Shown here piece after piece: positions 61,725-64,000 of a stretch of 64,000 bases of DNA. The stretch comes from Phycisphaerales bacterium. GTDB lineage: Bacteria > Planctomycetota > Phycisphaerae > Phycisphaerales > UBA1924. Positions within the stretch are counted from its first letter, which is position 1. Each line of letters opens with the position of its first letter. The position numbers and the translations under genes were made by a program. The stretch is from assembly GCA_029260265.1 (NCBI GenBank), contig JAJDDO010000033.1:26967-90966 (forward strand), given 5' to 3'. The notes below the pieces were generated by a model. It saw nothing but the letters and a program-made list of their open reading frames with translations, ran no database searches and had not been told where the DNA came from.

Positions 61725-63005
61725 TTACCTCGATGCCCGAACCGCTGAGAGGTCGATGCCGAGGGCGGTTTCGAGAACGGATGCCTTCACAAGCGTCTCC
61801 TCCCATTCATCCTCGGGCACCGAATCGGCGACAATCCCCGCACCGGCAGCATAAGAAAGCACGCCACTCGTAAGGTGTGCGGTCCGAATGCCGACCGAAG
61901 ATACAAACGCGCCGGCATCGTTGATGACCAAGATCGAACCGCAATACGGACCGCGAGGGCGGGCTTCGAGTTCTTCGATGATCTGCATCGCCCTGATCTT
62001 GGGCGCCCCCGTCACCGATCCGGGTGGGAAGCACGCGCGGAGGGCATCGGACAGATCGCACGATTCACGCATTCGCCCCTGCACGCTCGCCGTCGCCTGC
62101 AGCACCCCGGACCCGTGCCGCTCGATGGTGCGTGGCATGGTCACCCGCATCGACCCAAAGTCGCACACACGCCCGAGATCGTTGCGCATGAGATCAACAA
62201 TCATGTTCAACTCCGCCCGGTCCTTGGTCGCGTGAAACAGCTCGTCTGGGTCGGCGTGCGCTGGGCGCGTGCCCTTCATGGGGCGTGTGGACAGCAGCCG
62301 GGTGATCGGATCAAAGTCGAGGAAGAGCTCGGGCGAGATCGAAACAACGCTGTGCTCGTGCCCGGCGTGATTGAAATTGAAGGCTGCACCGAACGCTGGA
62401 TCCGCCGACCTGAACAACGCGCTTGCCAGCGTGGCGCCCGATCCGGCGTAGGGCGCACTCAGGTGGTGGGCGATGTTGGCTTGGTAGATATCCCCCGCTT
62501 TGATGTACTCCAATGTGCGCACAACCCGGTCGATGTACGCCCTTCGCCCCATCGACGATCGTGCAGCACCGATTGCGGCTGGTTCAGGTTCTGATGTATA
62601 AGTTTCAAGGGGGATCTTTGTATCCTGATCCCCGATCCAACTCAGCCCATCGCCATGCTCGACCCATGCGCCCTCCCATCGCATCGCGATGACCGGGGGG
62701 ATGCTTGATTCCAGAGCATCCAAGCTGCATGATGGTTCGATCGACCGGCCAAGCTCGTACCCGAGCATGACGATCCACCCCGAAGACACTTCGCTCGCAT
62801 TTTCTTTGTTTACAAGCGCTTGCAGTTCGTCGATCGCGTTGTGCGAGCTGGTGTCAATCGCGATTGAATCTGTGATTCGACACAACGCTTTGGCGCTGGG
62901 CATACCCGGGACTAGCCCAGCGAGCATCGCCACGCTCGGGCTGATGGGGCAGCGAACCAGCCGGCTTTGGGTGCGAGCGACGAGATGGGACAGGGTGCGG
63001 GGCAT
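61725..63005 (-). CDS. pabB: Aminodeoxychorismate/anthranilate synthase component I (PabB/TrpE family)
   Basis: A 426-residue chorismate-utilising enzyme. The C-terminal catalytic domain has GDIYQANIAHHLSAPYAG, RLLSTRPMKGTRP, DRAELNMIVDLMRNDLGRV and FPPGSVTGAPKIRAM, the main family motifs. RPMKGTRP with KDRAEL favours aminodeoxychorismate synthase (PabB, folate) over anthranilate synthase, but this cannot be settled without pabA, trpG or pabC, none of which is adjacent. TACGAT six bases before the ATG with no ribosome site suggests a leaderless transcript. Confidence 0.88.
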   Translation of the reverse strand: MPRTLSHLVARTQSRLVRCPISPSVAMLAGLVPGMPSAKALCRITDSIAIDTSSHNAIDELQALVNKENASEVSSGWIVMLGYELGRSIEPSCSLDALESSIPPVIAMRWEGAWVEHGDGLSWIGDQDTKIPLETYTSEPEPAAIGAARSSMGRRAYIDRVVRTLEYIKAGDIYQANIAHHLSAPYAGSGATLASALFRSADPAFGAAFNFNHAGHEHSVVSISPELFLDFDPITRLLSTRPMKGTRPAHADPDELFHATKDRAELNMIVDLMRNDLGRVCDFGSMRVTMPRTIERHGSGVLQATASVQGRMRESCDLSDALRACFPPGSVTGAPKIRAMQIIEELEARPRGPYCGSILVINDAGAFVSSVGIRTAHLTSGVLSYAAGAGIVADSVPEDEWEETLVKASVLETALGIDLSAVRASR

Positions 63006-63161
63006 CGTATGATCGTACGGGTGATGTCTCCACGAGGAAACAGGGCCAGAATGCCCGGCAAAGCTCGGGCAATCCGCTGCAAATCAGTGCTTTAGGCCGG
63101 ATTGAGATCTACACTGTCAATCCGAATCGGGCCGCCTCTACGCGGTGAGCCCGGATGCAAA

Positions 63162-63215
63162 TTCTGCACTCATTTCCGTGCAGAAAGTACATTCCCGGCG
63201 GGCCGAGCGCCCGCC
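63162..63215 (+). promoter_or_regulatory. Two consecutive hairpins upstream of PPDK
   Basis: The first is a perfect eight-base inverted repeat TTCTGCAC/GTGCAGAA (63162-63169 and 63178-63185, eight-base loop). The second is a perfect seven-base stem GGCGGGC/GCCCGCC (63197-63203 and 63209-63215, loop CGAGC). They end 27 bases before the ATG and could be an operator plus a leader hairpin. Confidence 0.45.
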
Positions 63216-63242
63216 AGTTGACCCCCGTCAGGACCACAACGC

Positions 63243-64000
63243 ATGGCCAAGAAGAAGTCGTCAAAGAAGAAGACCGTCCGCAAATCAACAAAGAAGCGAA
63301 CCACCACGGCTCATAAGAAGACTACCAAAAAGACGCGCAAGCCGGTAACCAAGAAGCCCGCGGGCAAACGCCACGCCAAAGCCGCAAAGCGTGCGACCAC
63401 AAAGAAAACAACAAAGAAAAAGGTTGCCCGCAAAGCAACCCCCGCACGCAAGCGTGTAATCGCGGGCAAGCATGTCTACGCATTCGGGAAGAAGACCGAG
63501 GGCGACGGATCCATGCGGACGCTGCTCGGCGGCAAGGGCGCCAACCTTGCAGAGATGACCAGCATCGGTCTGCCGGTGCCTCCGGGGTTCACCATCACGA
63601 CCGATACCTGCGCCGCGTTTTACAAGAATAAAAAACGACTGCCCAAGGGGCTGATGACCGAAGTTGCCAAACACCTGACGCTGCTTGAGAAGCAACGCGG
63701 CAAGAAGTTCGGCGATGAGTCAGACCCGCTGCTCGTTTCCGTCCGCTCGGGCGCTGCGGTTTCCATGCCGGGCATGATGGACACGGTTCTCAACCTCGGC
63801 CTGAATGATCGGGCAGTCGAGGGTCTGGCCGCCAGAAGCGGAAGTGAGCGCTTCGCCTTCGATGCGTATCGACGCTTAATCGATATGTTCGGTGACGTTG
63901 TGATGGGCGTGAGCCATGAGCACTTCGAAAAGGCGATCGATGACCTGAAGAAGAAGCGAGGAGTGGAAAGCGACGTAGATCTTAGCGGCAGTGACCTCAG
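63243..64000 (+). CDS. ppdK: Pyruvate phosphate dikinase with Lys-rich histone-like N-terminus (partial)
   Basis: The first 252 codons of a gene that runs off the window. The enzyme interconverts pyruvate, ATP and phosphate with phosphoenolpyruvate, AMP and pyrophosphate. From about residue 76 it follows the family exactly: HVYAFGKKTEGDGSMRTLLG, GKGANLAEMTSIGLPVPPGF, and SVRSGAAVSMPGMMDTVLNL. Residues 1-75 are a polycationic tail, MAKKKSSKKKTVRKSTKKRT onward, with 26 Lys and 8 Arg in the first 71 residues and no Asp or Glu, resembling histone H1 tails. It is in frame with no stop between. AGGA lies nine bases before the ATG. PPDKs do not normally carry such a tail. Confidence 0.92.
   Translation, partial: MAKKKSSKKKTVRKSTKKRTTTAHKKTTKKTRKPVTKKPAGKRHAKAAKRATTKKTTKKKVARKATPARKRVIAGKHVYAFGKKTEGDGSMRTLLGGKGANLAEMTSIGLPVPPGFTITTDTCAAFYKNKKRLPKGLMTEVAKHLTLLEKQRGKKFGDESDPLLVSVRSGAAVSMPGMMDTVLNLGLNDRAVEGLAARSGSERFAFDAYRRLIDMFGDVVMGVSHEHFEKAIDDLKKKRGVESDVDLSGSDL

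Overview
The window is a gene-dense bacterial chromosome segment of roughly 58-60% GC by eye. It carries about 52 protein genes and no rRNA, tRNA, CRISPR array or insertion sequence that I could recognise. Very large or fused proteins, a non-canonical type II secretion-like cluster, FokI-type DNA methylase, a short PheT, PA14-repeat and beta-helix exoproteins and little operon conservation suggest a planctomycete, most likely of the Phycisphaerae. That assignment is inference from protein character; no marker gene settles it.

Layout. 1-9.1 kb (minus strand): HD-GYP protein, CaCA-type exchanger, lipoprotein, LOG-family protein and a 1512-residue AsmA-like protein. 9.2-16 kb: RadA, a hotdog thioesterase, TrmB, two membrane zinc-ribbon paralogues, then queC-queE and queD for preQ0/queuosine. 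16-22 kb: a DegP-like protease and an RND efflux pump with its adaptor. 22-31 kb: an orphan adenine methylase, IlvE, a PheT lacking the tRNA-binding OB domain, a small lipoprotein, and an HscA-like Hsp70 overlapping an SLC13 transporter. 31-37.7 kb: an exoprotein island with a beta-helix protein, a seven-repeat PA14-like protein and a lipoprotein joining a CX5R phosphatase to a cytochrome c'-like CXXCH domain. The first two share almost the same 17-residue C-terminus, which I consider the most novel signal here. 38-47 kb: a threonine dehydrogenase that has lost all four structural-zinc cysteines, then a T2SS/type IV pilus-like cluster (F, G, three further pseudopilins, C/P-like, L-like, M-like, TPR lipoprotein). 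47-52 kb: a membrane protein, Der, and flotillin with its NfeD-like partner. 52-56.4 kb: a three-gene signalling operon (HTH-receiver, HDOD-histidine kinase, receiver with Asp replaced by Glu). 56.5-64 kb: TsaB, an ArfB-like factor, HU with a tail, NadA, a LemA pair, PilZ, PabB/TrpE-like synthase, and the start of pyruvate phosphate dikinase carrying a histone-like Lys-rich N-terminus.

Two kinds of translation start are visible. Some genes have a clear AGGAG-type ribosome site. About a dozen transcription-unit heads have none, and instead a TAnnnT box ending 5-8 bases before the start codon, as expected of a -10 element for leaderless mRNA. Functionally the window combines RNA maturation (TrmB, QueC/D/E, TsaB, PheT, ArfB, Der), envelope and export functions (AsmA-like, RND, T2SS-like, DegP, flotillin/NfeD), cyclic-di-GMP and two-component signalling, and central metabolism (IlvE, TDH, NadA, PabB, PPDK).
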